From assembly GCA_946482595.1 (NCBI GenBank), contig CAMLSD010000023.1, forward strand, positions 1 to 49,843: a DNA stretch of 49,843 bases, read 5' to 3'. The translations under genes were made by a program, and so were the position numbers. The notes beneath the pieces are model-generated. The model was not told the origin of the DNA, made no database searches, and saw nothing but the letters and a program-made list of their open reading frames with translations. Below, piece by piece: positions 1-8,717 of this stretch; positions within the stretch are counted from its first letter, which is position 1, and each line of letters starts with the position of its first letter. Origin of the DNA: an uncultured Comamonadaceae bacterium. GTDB lineage: Bacteria; Pseudomonadota; Gammaproteobacteria; Burkholderiales; Burkholderiaceae.

Positions 1-26
1 ACCTTCTGTCCCCTTCCCTGCACGTT

Positions 27-1247
27 GTGAGCGCCCCCAGGGCCGGGCTGCGCCCGGCCCGCCCCCCGCGGGGGTCAAGGAAACTTGGGGCGGCCCGGCG
101 TTTCCTTGTGACGCTGGCGCTGCTGGCGCTCGCCGGCTGCGGTGAGCGCGCCGCGTCCTCCGGTGCCAGCGCCAAGGGGGCCAAACCGCCCGAAGTCGGC
201 GTTGTCGAGGTGAAGACACGTGACGTGCCCCTGGAACTCGACCTGCCCGGCCGGCTGAGTGCCAGCCAGATCGCCGAGGTCCGACCGCAGGTGGGCGGCA
301 TCGTGTTGCAGCGCCTGTTCACCGAAGGCTCGCGCGTGAAGGCAGGACAGCCCCTGTATCAGCTCGATGCGGCCGCCTTCACCGCCGAACGCGACCGCGC
401 CGCCGCCGCGCTGCAGAAGGCCGAGGCGCAGGTGGCCGCCGCGCGAACCAAGTCCGAGAGGGACGCGGCCCTGCTGCGCGCCGACGCCATCAGCCGCGAG
501 GCGGCCGAGGACAGCGCGACGGCCCTGCGGCAGGCGCAGGCCGACGTGGCCATTGCTCGCGCCACGCTCGACGCAGCGCGACTCCAGCTGGAGCGGGCTC
601 GCATCGTGGCGCCGATCGGTGGGCGCATCGAGGTGTCCAACGTCACGGCCGGCGCGCTGGTGACGGCGAACCAGACCGCCCCGCTGACCACGATCGTCCA
701 GACCGACCCGATGCATGTGAACATCGTGCAGAGCAGCACTGAACTGTTGATGCTGCGCCGCCAACTGCAGGGCGACGCGCAGGCTCCGTCCCGCTCGGCC
801 CAGGCAGTGCGCCTGATCCTCGAGGACGGGTCTGTCCATCCGGAACCGGCGACGCTGCAGTTCAGCGGGGTCACGGTCGATCGCGGCACGGGAGCCGTGA
901 CGCTCCGGGCCACGGTGCCCAATCCTGCCGGCACGCTGCTGCCCGGCATGGTGGTGACGGCCAGGCTGACGGCCGGCACCGACCAGGGCGCGATCACTGT
1001 GCCGCAGCAAGGTGTCAGTCGCTCGCCAACGGGCGAAGCGACGGCGCTGGTGATCGGCGCCGAGAACAAGCTCGAGCGGCGCCGCCTGAAGCTCGGTCGC
1101 GCGGTCGGCAACGAATGGCTGGTGACTGACGGGCTCAAACCCGGGGATCGCCTGGTGGTCGAAGGCCTGCAAAGGGTGCGTCCCGGCCAGGTCGTGACCC
1201 CGGTGGCGGCCAGCCCGGTGGCCACGGCCCCGGGCGGCGCACGCTGA
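27..1247 (+). CDS. RND efflux periplasmic adaptor (membrane fusion protein, lipoprotein)
   Basis: Adaptor subunit that links an inner-membrane RND pump to an outer-membrane channel. A lipobox (LALAGC, Cys38) follows a hydrophobic stretch, so it is probably lipid-anchored. Next come a lipoyl half-motif (VGGIVLQRLFTEGSRVKAG, about residues 88-106), an alpha-helical hairpin rich in Ala, Arg and Glu (about 115-195), the second lipoyl half and beta-barrel segments. About 400 aa is normal for the family. It lies 10 bp upstream of the pump gene with a GAGGGGG ribosome site between them, so they form an operon. The start is uncertain: GTG at 27 places a palindromic repeat-like element (39-108) inside the coding sequence, the frame is open to the window edge, and GTG at 108 would leave a signal peptide without a charged n-region. 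The adaptor call is secure; the N-terminus is not. Confidence 0.9.
   Translation: MSAPRAGLRPARPPRGSRKLGAARRFLVTLALLALAGCGERAASSGASAKGAKPPEVGVVEVKTRDVPLELDLPGRLSASQIAEVRPQVGGIVLQRLFTEGSRVKAGQPLYQLDAAAFTAERDRAAAALQKAEAQVAAARTKSERDAALLRADAISREAAEDSATALRQAQADVAIARATLDAARLQLERARIVAPIGGRIEVSNVTAGALVTANQTAPLTTIVQTDPMHVNIVQSSTELLMLRRQLQGDAQAPSRSAQAVRLILEDGSVHPEPATLQFSGVTVDRGTGAVTLRATVPNPAGTLLPGMVVTARLTAGTDQGAITVPQQGVSRSPTGEATALVIGAENKLERRRLKLGRAVGNEWLVTDGLKPGDRLVVEGLQRVRPGQVVTPVAASPVATAPGGAR
39..108. repeat. Palindromic REP-like element overlapping the adaptor 5' end
   Basis: Two perfect inverted repeats lie side by side: nine-base arms GGGCCGGGC/GCCCGGCCC at 40-48 and 52-60 with a 3-nt loop, and CAAGGAAAC/GTTTCCTTG at 76-84 and 100-108. 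Such compact double-hairpin layouts are typical of dispersed intergenic repeats in GC-rich betaproteobacteria. I cannot confirm other genomic copies and see no second full copy in this window. If it is a repeat, the first 27 codons of the adaptor as called from GTG 27 are repeat-derived or not translated. Confidence 0.45.
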
Positions 1248-1257
1248 GGGGGCTGCC

Positions 1258-4200
1258 ATGGCGTCGTTTTTCATTGATCGCCCGATCTTCGCCTGGGTGC
1301 TGGCGATCGTGATCATGCTGGCCGGCACGGCCGCCGTGCTCACGCTGCCGCTGGAGCGCTACCCGGACATCGCGCCGACCCGCATCAACATCAACACCTC
1401 CTACCCCGGCGCCTCGGCCAAGGCCATCGAGGATTCGGTCACGCAGATCATCGAGCAGAGCCTCAAAGGCATCGACGGGCTGGTGTCGATCGAGTCGTCC
1501 AGCAATGCCTCGGGCAGCGCCAGCAGCCAGCTGAGCTTTGTTGCGGGCACCGACCCTGACGTGGCACAGATGCAGGTGCAGAACAAGGTGCAGCAGGCGA
1601 TCTCGCGGCTGCCACAGGCGGTGCAGGCGCAAGGCGTGCGCGTCACCAAGGCGGGCAGCGAGTTCCTGATGGTCGTGACGCTCAACAGCGACGACCCGCA
1701 GGTCACCTCGACCGACCTGGGCGACTACCTGTCGAGCACGCTGCAGGACATCATCAGCCGCATCGAAGGTGTCGGCGACGTCACGGTCTTCGGCTCGGGC
1801 TACGCCATGCGCATCTGGCTCGACCCGACCCGGCTGCAGCGCTATGGCCTGGTCCCCGGTGACATTCGCGCTGCCCTGCTCGCCCAGAACACCGAGGTGT
1901 CCGCCGGTCAGATCGGCGCCCAGCCGGCCCCGCCGGGCCAGCGGCTCACGGCGATCGTCACGGCGCGCGCCAAGCTGCAGACGCCGGAGGAGTTCCGCAA
2001 CATCGTGCTGCGGGTGCAAGCTGACGGCTCGGTGATCCGCCTGGGCGACGTCACCCGTGTCGAACTGGGCCAGGACAGCTACACCACCAGCGTGCGCAGC
2101 AGCGGGCGGGCTGCGTCGGGCATGGCGGTCTACCCGGCCAGCGGCGCGAACGCCCTGGTGACGGCCGAGGCGGTCAAGGCCAAGCTCGAGGAGCTGGCGC
2201 CGTTCTTTCCGCCGGGCATGAAAGCAACCGTCACCTATGACACCACGCCCTTCATCAGCGTGTCGATCGAGGGCGTGGTGAAGACGCTGATCGAGGCGGT
2301 GGTGCTGGTGGTGGTGATCATGTACCTGTTCATGCAGAACCTGCGTGCCACGCTGGTGCCCGCGATCGCGGTGCCGGTGGTGCTGCTGGGCACCTTCGGC
2401 GTGCTGGCGCTGGCAGGCTATTCGATCAACACGCTGACGATGTTCGGTCTGGTGCTGGCCATCGGCCTGCTGGTCGACGATGCGATCGTGGTGGTCGAGA
2501 ACGTCGAGCGACTCATGCGCGAGGAAGGGCTGTCCCCGCGTGAAGCCACCCGACGCAGCATGCAGGAGATCAGCGGTGCGCTGGTCGGCATTGCCGTGGT
2601 GCTGTCGGCGGTGTTCATCCCGATGGCGTTTTTCGGTGGCTCCACCGGCGTGATCTATCGCCAGTTCAGCATCACCGTGGTGACCGCGATGGTACTGTCG
2701 GTGCTGGTGGCCATGAGTCTGTCGCCCGCCCTGTGCGCCACGTTGCTCAAGCCGGTGCACAAGGGTGAACATGCTGCGCATGGCGGGCCATTCGGGCCGC
2801 TGCTGGACCGATTCTTCGGCGGCTTCAACCGTCGGTTCGACCAGTTCACCGAACGCTACGTGGGCCAGGTCAACGGCCTGGCGCGGCGCACGGGGCGGTG
2901 CCTGCTGATCTACGGGATCCTGCTGGTCGGTGTGGCCGCGATGTACCGCAGCCTGCCGACGTCCTTCCTGCCGGATGAGGACCAAGGCGGCCTGCAGATC
3001 CAGGTGCGTATGGCGCCGGGCGCCACGTCCGAGCGCCTTGAGGCGGTCATGCAGACCATCGAGGGCTACTTCGCGCAGCAGCCCGAGGTGCGTTACTACA
3101 ACCTGGTGCGAGGGTCGAGCGGCGACCAGGGTTCGGGCCAGGGGTTCATCCGCCTGACCGACTGGAGCGAACGCACCGGCCCCGGACAGGATGCCGGTTC
3201 GCTGGCCGAACGCTTCAGCCGCGAGCTGGGGCGACAGGTGCGCGATGCGAACGTGTTTGTGGTCCGACCCGCCACGGTGCGCGGCCTCGGCGGCAGCGCC
3301 GGCATCCAGCTCTTCCTGCAGGACCTCGGCGGGCTGGGGGCCCAGGCGTTGTCGGATGCGCGTGACCGCCTGATCGATGCCGCAGCGCAACGGCCCGAGC
3401 TGAGCCGGCCACGCACCAACAGCCTGACCGAAACGCCCCAGCTGTCGATCCAGATCGACGACCACAAGGCCGGCACGCTGGGCGTCAGCACGGCGACGAT
3501 CAATGAGACGCTGTCGATTGCCCTGGGCGGCAGCTACGTCAACGACTTTGTCGACCGCGGGCGCGTCAAGCGCGTGCTGGTGCAAGGTGAAGGCGCCTTC
3601 CGGGCCTCGCCCGACAGCCTGCGCCACTGGTATGTGCGCAATGCGCAAGGCGAGATGGTGTCGTTTGCCGCCTTTGCCAGCAGCCGCTGGATCAACGGGC
3701 CGCGCCAGCTCGTGCGCTACAACGGCAGTCCGGCCTACGAGATCCAGGCCGACATCGCTCCCGGCGTGAGCTCCGGCGCGGCGATGCAGGCCATGGAAGC
3801 GCTGCTGCGAGACATGCCCCCGGGGATCGGCTACGAATGGTCAGGGCGCAGCTACCAGGAGCGCATGTCGGGTGCCCAGGCGCCGATGCTGTATGCCGTG
3901 TCGGTGTTGTTCATCTTCCTGTGCCTGGCCGCCCTGTATGAAAGCTGGACGGTCCCGTTCAGCGTGATGCTGGTGGTGCCGCTGGGCATCCTGGGGGCAC
4001 TGGCAGCCAGCCATCTCGGCGGGCAGCTCAACGACGTGTTTTTCCAGGTCGGCCTGCTGACCACGGTCGGGCTGTCGGCCAAGAATGCGATCCTCATTGT
4101 GGAATTCGCGCAGACCCTCGTGGCCCAGGGCATGGGCCTGCTCGAAGCCACATTGAAGGCCTGCCGTCAGCGCCTGCGGCCGATCCTGATGACCTCGCTG

Positions 4201-4404
4201 GCCTTCGGCATGGGCGTCTTGCCGCTGGCGCTGGCCACCGGGGCCGGGTCGGGCTCGCAGCGGGCCATCGGTGTGGGTGTGCTCGGCGGCATGATCAGTG
4301 CCACCGTGCTGGGGATCTTTTTCGTGCCGCTGTTCTACCTGTGGGTGTGCCAGGTGTTCACGCGGCGCGCTCCACACGCTGAAGGATCGCCTGCGTCACC
4401 ATGA
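1258..4404 (+). CDS. RND multidrug efflux pump, HAE-1 (AcrB/MexF-like) family
   Basis: Proton-driven inner-membrane exporter of 1048 aa, the normal length for hydrophobe/amphiphile exporters. The N-terminus MASFFIDRPIFAWVLAI is the classic start of the family. The proton-relay aspartates fall in GLLVDDAIVVVEN as Asp407/Asp408, the same numbers as in AcrB, and the matching lysine is in GLSAKNAILIVEFA (Lys942). Two large periplasmic loops and twelve predicted membrane segments complete the pattern. ATG follows GAGGGGG by a few bases. No outer-membrane factor follows: the next gene is convergent and overlaps the pump 3' end by 47 nt, so the channel must be encoded elsewhere. Substrates cannot be inferred from sequence. 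Confidence 0.96.
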   Translation: MASFFIDRPIFAWVLAIVIMLAGTAAVLTLPLERYPDIAPTRININTSYPGASAKAIEDSVTQIIEQSLKGIDGLVSIESSSNASGSASSQLSFVAGTDPDVAQMQVQNKVQQAISRLPQAVQAQGVRVTKAGSEFLMVVTLNSDDPQVTSTDLGDYLSSTLQDIISRIEGVGDVTVFGSGYAMRIWLDPTRLQRYGLVPGDIRAALLAQNTEVSAGQIGAQPAPPGQRLTAIVTARAKLQTPEEFRNIVLRVQADGSVIRLGDVTRVELGQDSYTTSVRSSGRAASGMAVYPASGANALVTAEAVKAKLEELAPFFPPGMKATVTYDTTPFISVSIEGVVKTLIEAVVLVVVIMYLFMQNLRATLVPAIAVPVVLLGTFGVLALAGYSINTLTMFGLVLAIGLLVDDAIVVVENVERLMREEGLSPREATRRSMQEISGALVGIAVVLSAVFIPMAFFGGSTGVIYRQFSITVVTAMVLSVLVAMSLSPALCATLLKPVHKGEHAAHGGPFGPLLDRFFGGFNRRFDQFTERYVGQVNGLARRTGRCLLIYGILLVGVAAMYRSLPTSFLPDEDQGGLQIQVRMAPGATSERLEAVMQTIEGYFAQQPEVRYYNLVRGSSGDQGSGQGFIRLTDWSERTGPGQDAGSLAERFSRELGRQVRDANVFVVRPATVRGLGGSAGIQLFLQDLGGLGAQALSDARDRLIDAAAQRPELSRPRTNSLTETPQLSIQIDDHKAGTLGVSTATINETLSIALGGSYVNDFVDRGRVKRVLVQGEGAFRASPDSLRHWYVRNAQGEMVSFAAFASSRWINGPRQLVRYNGSPAYEIQADIAPGVSSGAAMQAMEALLRDMPPGIGYEWSGRSYQERMSGAQAPMLYAVSVLFIFLCLAALYESWTVPFSVMLVVPLGILGALAASHLGGQLNDVFFQVGLLTTVGLSAKNAILIVEFAQTLVAQGMGLLEATLKACRQRLRPILMTSLAFGMGVLPLALATGAGSGSQRAIGVGVLGGMISATVLGIFFVPLFYLWVCQVFTRRAPHAEGSPASP

Positions 4405-4807
4405 CCCGGCTGACGCGCCAGCGCGCCAGGACATGGTCGTAGACCAGGCGCTCGTCGCCGGACACCCGGCCATCGGCCGTCACCACGGCGGCGGCCAGGC
4501 GGCACAGCAGGAGGCGCTCGTCCGGGTCGGTCACGGCCTCGAGCAGGCGGTCGAGGTAGGCCTGGTCGCGGGCACGCAGCCAGGTGGCCTCGGCGAGGCT
4601 GGCACCCACGTCCTGCAGGCATTCCTCGGCGAGCGCGACAAAACGTTCGCGTGTCACGCCGATGCGCTCGAAGGCGCCGAGTTCGTCCAGCGCTTGAAGC
4701 TCGCGCGGGTCGACACGGCCGTTGGCGGCCACCATCAGCGCCAGCACACGTGCTCGCGCCTCCACGATCGATTCAGTTTCATTGCGGTTCACGTCGGTAG
4801 GCTCCAT
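4358..4807 (-). CDS. TerB-like domain protein
   Basis: A protein of 149 aa with two acidic helix repeats of the TerB/DjlA N-terminal type: AANGRVDPRELQALDEL near residues 28-44 and AAVVTADGRVSGDERLVYDH near 110-129. In TerB the equivalent Asp/Glu-rich helices bind metal ions; the role here is unknown. The ATG at 4807 was chosen because the protein then starts shortly before the conserved domain; an upstream ATG at 4861 adds 18 low-complexity residues. Neither has a good ribosome site. Its last 47 nt overlap the convergent RND pump gene, and both frames look real there. It stands alone between icd and the pump. Confidence 0.72.
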   Translation of the reverse strand: MEPTDVNRNETESIVEARARVLALMVAANGRVDPRELQALDELGAFERIGVTRERFVALAEECLQDVGASLAEATWLRARDQAYLDRLLEAVTDPDERLLLCRLAAAVVTADGRVSGDERLVYDHVLARWRVSRVMVTQAILQRVERAA

Positions 4808-4972
4808 GGCTTGAAGTGGATGGGCGCTGTCGGACCAGGGTGGAGCCGCTGCAGGCGGCAAAGTTCAGACCGTACCGTATCGTGATGTGGCGGCTCGGCG
4901 CTTGCGCTCACGCAAGTGCAGGGGCTGGCGGGGCAAGCTGCCGGCTTGCGACGGGGTCGCCAGACGCGACAA

Positions 4973-5001
4973 GGCCCCTGGTTCCGGGGAACGCAGGGGC
5001 C
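4973..5001 (-). terminator. Stem-loop after icd
   Basis: Arms GGCCCCTG (4973-4980) and CAGGGGCC (4994-5001) pair perfectly around a 13-nt loop, 63 bp beyond the icd stop codon on the minus strand. The run that follows on that strand (TTGTCGCG) is only weakly T-rich, so this may be an inefficient intrinsic terminator. The rest of 4808-5063 holds no gene I can support. Confidence 0.5.
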
Positions 5002-5063
5002 CTGGCGGGGCACGGGCGCACGCGCGACACGGCGCGCGGCGCGCGGCGCGGGTGACGCGCTGA

Positions 5064-6317
5064 TTACATGTGGTCGATCATGACCTGGCCGAAGCCGGAG
5101 CAGCTGACCTGGGTGGCGCCGTCGAGCAGTCGGGCGAAGTCATAGGTCACCTTCTTGCTCAGGATGGCCTTTTCCATCGAGCTGATGATGAGGTCGGCGG
5201 CTTCGGTCCAGCCCATGTGGCGCAGCATCATCTCGGCCGACAGGATCTCGGAGCCCGGGTTCACGTAGTCCTTGCCGGCGTACTTCGGGGCGGTGCCGTG
5301 GGTGGCTTCGAACATGGCCACCGAGTCGGACAGGTTGGCACCCGGGGCGATGCCGATGCCACCGACCTGGGCGGCCAGCGCGTCGGACACGTAGTCGCCG
5401 TTCAGGTTCAGCGTGGCGATCACCGAGTACTCGGCCGGACGCAGCAGGATCTGCTGCAGGAAGGCGTCGGCGATGGCGTCCTTGATGACGATGTCGCGGC
5501 CGGTCTTCGGGTTCTTGAACTTGCACCACGGGCCGCCGTCGATCAGCTCGGCGCCGAACTCCTTCTGGGCCAGGGCGTAGCCCCAGTCACGGAAGCCACC
5601 TTCGGTGAACTTCATGATGTTGCCCTTGTGCACCAGCGTGACCGAGGGCTTGTCGTTGTCGATCGCGTACTGGATGGCCTTGCGCACCAGGCGCTCGGTG
5701 CCTTCGCGCGAGACAGGCTTGACGCCGATGCCCGAGGTCTCGGGGAAGCGGATCTTCTTGACGCCGAATTCGTCCTGGAGGATCTTGATCAGCTTCTTGG
5801 CCTTGTCGCTCTCGGCCTCGAACTCGATGCCGGCGTAGATGTCTTCCGAGTTCTCGCGGAAGATGACCATGTCGGTCTTTTCGGGCTCCTTGACCGGGGA
5901 CGGCACGCCCTTGAAGTAGCGCACCGGGCGCAGGCAGACGTAGAGGTCGAGTTCCTGGCGCAGCGCGACGTTGAGCGAACGGATGCCGCCGCCCACGGGG
6001 GTCGTCAGCGGGCCCTTGATGGACACCACGTAATCCTTCAGGACCTGCAGGGTCTCTTCAGGCAGCCAGACGTCCGGGCCGTACACCTTGGTGGACTTCT
6101 CGCCAGCGTAGATCTCCATCCAGTGGATCTGGCGCTTGCCGCCATAGGACTTGGCGACCGCGGCGTCCACCACCTTGATCATCACCGGGGTGATGTCGAA
6201 ACCGGTGCCATCCCCCTCGATGTAGGGAATGATGGGCTGGTCGGGGACATTGAGGGAGAAGTCGCTGTTGACGGTGATCTTCTGCCCACCCTCGGGCACC
6301 TTGATGTGCTGGTACAT
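5064..6317 (-). CDS. icd: NADP-dependent isocitrate dehydrogenase
   Basis: TCA-cycle enzyme that oxidatively decarboxylates isocitrate to 2-oxoglutarate. It has 417 aa against 416 in Escherichia coli. The substrate loop [19 protein letters not shown] contains Ser114, equal to the phosphorylation site Ser113 of the E. coli enzyme. The motif [11 protein letters not shown] carries the Lys-Tyr pair that marks NADP rather than NAD specificity. It is transcribed alone, with its own promoter (6364-6392) and a stem-loop after the stop. A weak GGAG lies about 11 nt before the ATG. Function is certain; whether Ser114 is phosphorylated here depends on an AceK kinase not seen in this window. Confidence 0.98.
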   Translation of the reverse strand: MYQHIKVPEGGQKITVNSDFSLNVPDQPIIPYIEGDGTGFDITPVMIKVVDAAVAKSYGGKRQIHWMEIYAGEKSTKVYGPDVWLPEETLQVLKDYVVSIKGPLTTPVGGGIRSLNVALRQELDLYVCLRPVRYFKGVPSPVKEPEKTDMVIFRENSEDIYAGIEFEAESDKAKKLIKILQDEFGVKKIRFPETSGIGVKPVSREGTERLVRKAIQYAIDNDKPSVTLVHKGNIMKFTEGGFRDWGYALAQKEFGAELIDGGPWCKFKNPKTGRDIVIKDAIADAFLQQILLRPAEYSVIATLNLNGDYVSDALAAQVGGIGIAPGANLSDSVAMFEATHGTAPKYAGKDYVNPGSEILSAEMMLRHMGWTEAADLIISSMEKAILSKKVTYDFARLLDGATQVSCSGFGQVMIDHM

Positions 6318-6363
6318 GTGAGAAAGCTCCGCGCGGTACGGTTTGGAAAGCCGAGTTGAGAAG

Positions 6364-6392
6364 GTCTAACCCAGGGATTTTAAGGCAGTCAA
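6364..6392 (-). promoter_or_regulatory. Sigma-70 promoter of icd
   Basis: On the minus strand TTGACT (6392-6387), a 17-bp spacer and TTAGAC (6369-6364) give a -35/-10 pair about 40 nt upstream of the icd ATG. The -35 matches five of six bases and the -10 about four. Confidence 0.5.
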
Positions 6393-6425
6393 GCTGTCAG
6401 AACACTTGCCGGGTGACCACAGATC

Positions 6426-6439
6426 GCGCAGGCCTGCGC
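6426..6439. terminator. Perfect 14-bp palindrome after the TauE/SafE-type gene
   Basis: GCGCAGGCCTGCGC is a perfect palindrome 15 bp beyond the stop of the membrane-protein gene and upstream of the icd promoter. It could act in termination of the hemN operon, but there is no T-run. Confidence 0.25.
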
Positions 6440-6454
6440 CACAGGGCCTGCGAC

Positions 6455-7156
6455 TCACTGGCACACCGGGGCCAGAAACGCCATCCAGACGCCGTGCCAC
6501 AGCGCCCAGCCTGAGGCCAGCGCGAGGGTCAGGCCGGCCAGGCGGATCGCCCACTGCCCGGCCTGCGCCCTGGCCGCGGGCGCTCCGCCTGGCCGGGCAA
6601 ACCGCCACCACAGCGTCGGACCCAGGTGCAGGCCCAGGGCCGAGCCGAGCGCAAAAGCGGCCATCACGCCGGCCCCCTGGACGGGTGTCGAGGCCAGCGC
6701 CGCCACCATCAGGGCCGAGTACAGCAGGCCGCAGGGCAGCAGCACCCACAGCACCCCGGCGCCGGCGGCGCGCAGTTCACGCGGAAGGCGGCTGAACTCC
6801 CAGCCCAGCGTGCGATGGCGCAGGCGCTGCCACACGCGTTGTGACAGGCGGCCCAGCCACGCGGGCTGGCGACCGGTGCAGGCCAGCCACAGCCCCAGCA
6901 CGACGATGGCCACGTGCAGCATCGCCCAGAATGGCTTGAGGACCGAGGTGGCATTCCAGCCCCATTGCAGGGCGGCGGCCGATGTTGCCATCAGCGCGCC
7001 GGCGGCCGCATAGCCGGCCATGCGGCCGGCCTGGAAGCTCCACAGGCCGCGCTGGTTGCCCGACACGACGGCACAGCCTGCGCCGCACATCGCCGCGCAA
7101 TGGGGGCTGCCGGCCAGACCCATCAGCAGCGATGCCATGACCAGGCTGGCGGACAT
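6455..7156 (-). CDS. Sulfite exporter TauE/SafE (UreH-like transmembrane) family protein
   Basis: Integral membrane protein of 233 aa with about six hydrophobic segments. The N-terminal motif GLAGSPHCAAMCGAGC, with His-Cys-x2-Met-Cys in or next to the first membrane helix, marks the UreH-like/DsbD-related branch that is often found beside cbb3 oxidase genes. Its Cys, Met and His residues could handle copper or another metal; that is inference and no transport substrate is established. The ATG overlaps the hemN stop codon by one base (TGATG), so it is co-transcribed and probably translationally coupled with hemN. Its placement next to hemN, fnr and the cco operon suggests a role in oxidase assembly or metal homeostasis under low oxygen. 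Confidence 0.85.
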   Translation of the reverse strand: MSASLVMASLLMGLAGSPHCAAMCGAGCAVVSGNQRGLWSFQAGRMAGYAAAGALMATSAAALQWGWNATSVLKPFWAMLHVAIVVLGLWLACTGRQPAWLGRLSQRVWQRLRHRTLGWEFSRLPRELRAAGAGVLWVLLPCGLLYSALMVAALASTPVQGAGVMAAFALGSALGLHLGPTLWWRFARPGGAPAARAQAGQWAIRLAGLTLALASGWALWHGVWMAFLAPVCQ

Positions 7157-8571
7157 CAGATGATCTTGGAGAAGCGCTCGCGGCTGCGGTCGGCCTGCAG
7201 GTAGCGGTCGAACACCATCGCGATGGCGCGCACGAAAAACCAGCCCATCGGTGTGACCTGGATGCCTTCGTCGTCTAGCTGCACCAGCCCGTCGTCAGCC
7301 ATCGGGCGCAGGCGCTCGAGCTCGTTTCGGAACGTGGTGCGGAAGTCAACCAGATAGGCCAGCTCGATCGACTCGTACAGCACATGGCCCTGGCACATCA
7401 GCGCCATGATGATGGCGCGGCGCACCAGGTCGTCCTTGCTCAGCGACAGGCCGCGCACCACCGGGAAGCGCCCATGGCGCACCGCGTCGTAGTACTCGGG
7501 CAGGGTCTTGGCATTCTGGCTGTAAGTCGCGCCGATCCGGCCGATGGCCGACACGCCCAGGCCGATCAGGTCGGCATCGGGCTGGGTGCCGTAACCCTGG
7601 AAGTTGCGATGCAGCCGGCCCTGGCGCTTGGCCGCGGCGAGCGCGTCGCCGTGCAGTGCGAAATGGTCCATGCCGATGTAGGCATAGCCCATGCCCAGGA
7701 AGCTGGCGATCGCCGCCGACAGCATGGCCACCTTGTCGCCGCCGCTGGGGAGCTCGGCCGACACGATGCGACGCTGCGGCTTGAATCGCTCCGGCAGATG
7801 GGCATAGGCATACAGCGCGATACGGTCAGGCCGCAGCTCACCGACCTGCCTCAGCGTGGTCGCGAACGACTCGCGCGTCTGGCGCGGCAGGCCGTAGATC
7901 AGGTCGACGTTGATCGAGTCGAACCCCAGCTTGCGGGCCTCGGCCATGAGGCGCGCGACGTCTTCATAGGGCTGCACGCGATGCACCGCCTTCTGCACCG
8001 CGGGGTCGAAGTCCTGCACCCCGAAGCTCAGGCGGTTGAAACCCAGCGACGCCAGGTGGGCCAGGCGTTCGGCCGTGACGGTGCGCGGATCGACCTCGAT
8101 CGAGTATTCCCCGCCCGGCACCAGGGTGAACGAGCGCCGCAGCGAGGCCATCAGCCCCGTCAACTCGTCGTCGCTCAGAAAGGTCGGCGAGCCACCGCCC
8201 AGGTGCAGCTGGGACACCGGCTGGCCGGTGCCGAGCACCTGCAGGTGCAGCGCGATCTCCTGGTCGAGCACGGCCAGGTACTCGGCGGCGCGATCGTGGT
8301 GTTTCGTGATGACCTTGTTGCAGGCGCAGTAGTAGCACAGCGACTCGCAGAACGGGATGTGCACATAGATCGACAGCGGGCCGGCCCGCCCGGACAAAGC
8401 CCCGGTGCCGCTGGCGCGCTGGTCGAGCGCGTGGCGGTACTGCACGTCGGTGAAGGCCTCGACGAAGCGGTCGGCCGTCGGGTAGGAGGTGTAGCGCGGG
8501 CCGGGCACGTCAAAGCGTGTCAGCAGGTCCGTGCCGATGGCGATGTCGTCGGTGGTGGTGTTGTGACCCAT
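7156..8571 (-). CDS. hemN: Oxygen-independent coproporphyrinogen III oxidase (radical SAM)
   Basis: Converts coproporphyrinogen III to protoporphyrinogen IX without oxygen, supplying haem when the aerobic HemF reaction fails. The 471-aa length is that of true HemN. The radical-SAM cluster is HIPFCESLCYYCACNK with Cys75, Cys79 and Cys82, plus the HemN-typical Cys84. The N-terminal block PGPRYTSYPTADRF distinguishes it from HemW. The ATG at 8571 lacks a recognisable ribosome site; a GTG 21 codons later would cut into the family N-terminus. It is divergent from fnr with an FNR-type box centred 43 bp upstream of the start codon, so anaerobic induction by FNR is likely. The next gene overlaps by one base. 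Confidence 0.96.
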   Translation of the reverse strand: MGHNTTTDDIAIGTDLLTRFDVPGPRYTSYPTADRFVEAFTDVQYRHALDQRASGTGALSGRAGPLSIYVHIPFCESLCYYCACNKVITKHHDRAAEYLAVLDQEIALHLQVLGTGQPVSQLHLGGGSPTFLSDDELTGLMASLRRSFTLVPGGEYSIEVDPRTVTAERLAHLASLGFNRLSFGVQDFDPAVQKAVHRVQPYEDVARLMAEARKLGFDSINVDLIYGLPRQTRESFATTLRQVGELRPDRIALYAYAHLPERFKPQRRIVSAELPSGGDKVAMLSAAIASFLGMGYAYIGMDHFALHGDALAAAKRQGRLHRNFQGYGTQPDADLIGLGVSAIGRIGATYSQNAKTLPEYYDAVRHGRFPVVRGLSLSKDDLVRRAIIMALMCQGHVLYESIELAYLVDFRTTFRNELERLRPMADDGLVQLDDEGIQVTPMGWFFVRAIAMVFDRYLQADRSRERFSKII

Positions 8572-8607
8572 GGTGCTGCCAATGTGCCAGACGCCCCACC
8601 GCCAGGC

Positions 8608-8621
8608 TTGATCTGACTCAA
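8608..8621. promoter_or_regulatory. FNR box between hemN and fnr
   Basis: TTGATCTGACTCAA matches the FNR/ANR consensus TTGAT-N4-ATCAA at nine of ten positions. Its centre is 43.5 bp from the hemN start codon, and 32 bp before a -10-like GACAAT (8644-8649) facing fnr, the class II activator spacing. It could serve either or both genes. Confidence 0.75.
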
Positions 8622-8643
8622 GGAGCGAGCGTGGAGCGCGCCG

Positions 8644-8649
8644 GACAAT
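8644..8649 (+). promoter_or_regulatory. Candidate -10 element of fnr
   Basis: GACAAT matches TATAAT at four of six positions and lies 32 bp downstream of the centre of the FNR box at 8608-8621, as expected for an FNR-activated class II promoter with a start near 8656. Confidence 0.35.
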
Positions 8650-8717
8650 GTGCCCAACGCTTGAGGCGCGTCATGTGGCACGCACGGGCAAATCCAACAT
8701 CGGAGTGAGTGTTCATC

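Noticed and set aside
1135..3648. Very long minus-strand open frame (over 800 codons) opposite the RND pump
   Set aside because: It mirrors the codon structure of the pump gene, is rich in His, Arg, Gln and Asp with no domain, and has no ribosome site. It is an antisense shadow typical of GC-rich DNA, like the long frames opposite most genes here.
8661..8674. Second FNR-like box TTGAGGCGCGTCAT near fnr
   Set aside because: Only about seven of ten consensus positions match and no -10 stands at the right distance on either strand.
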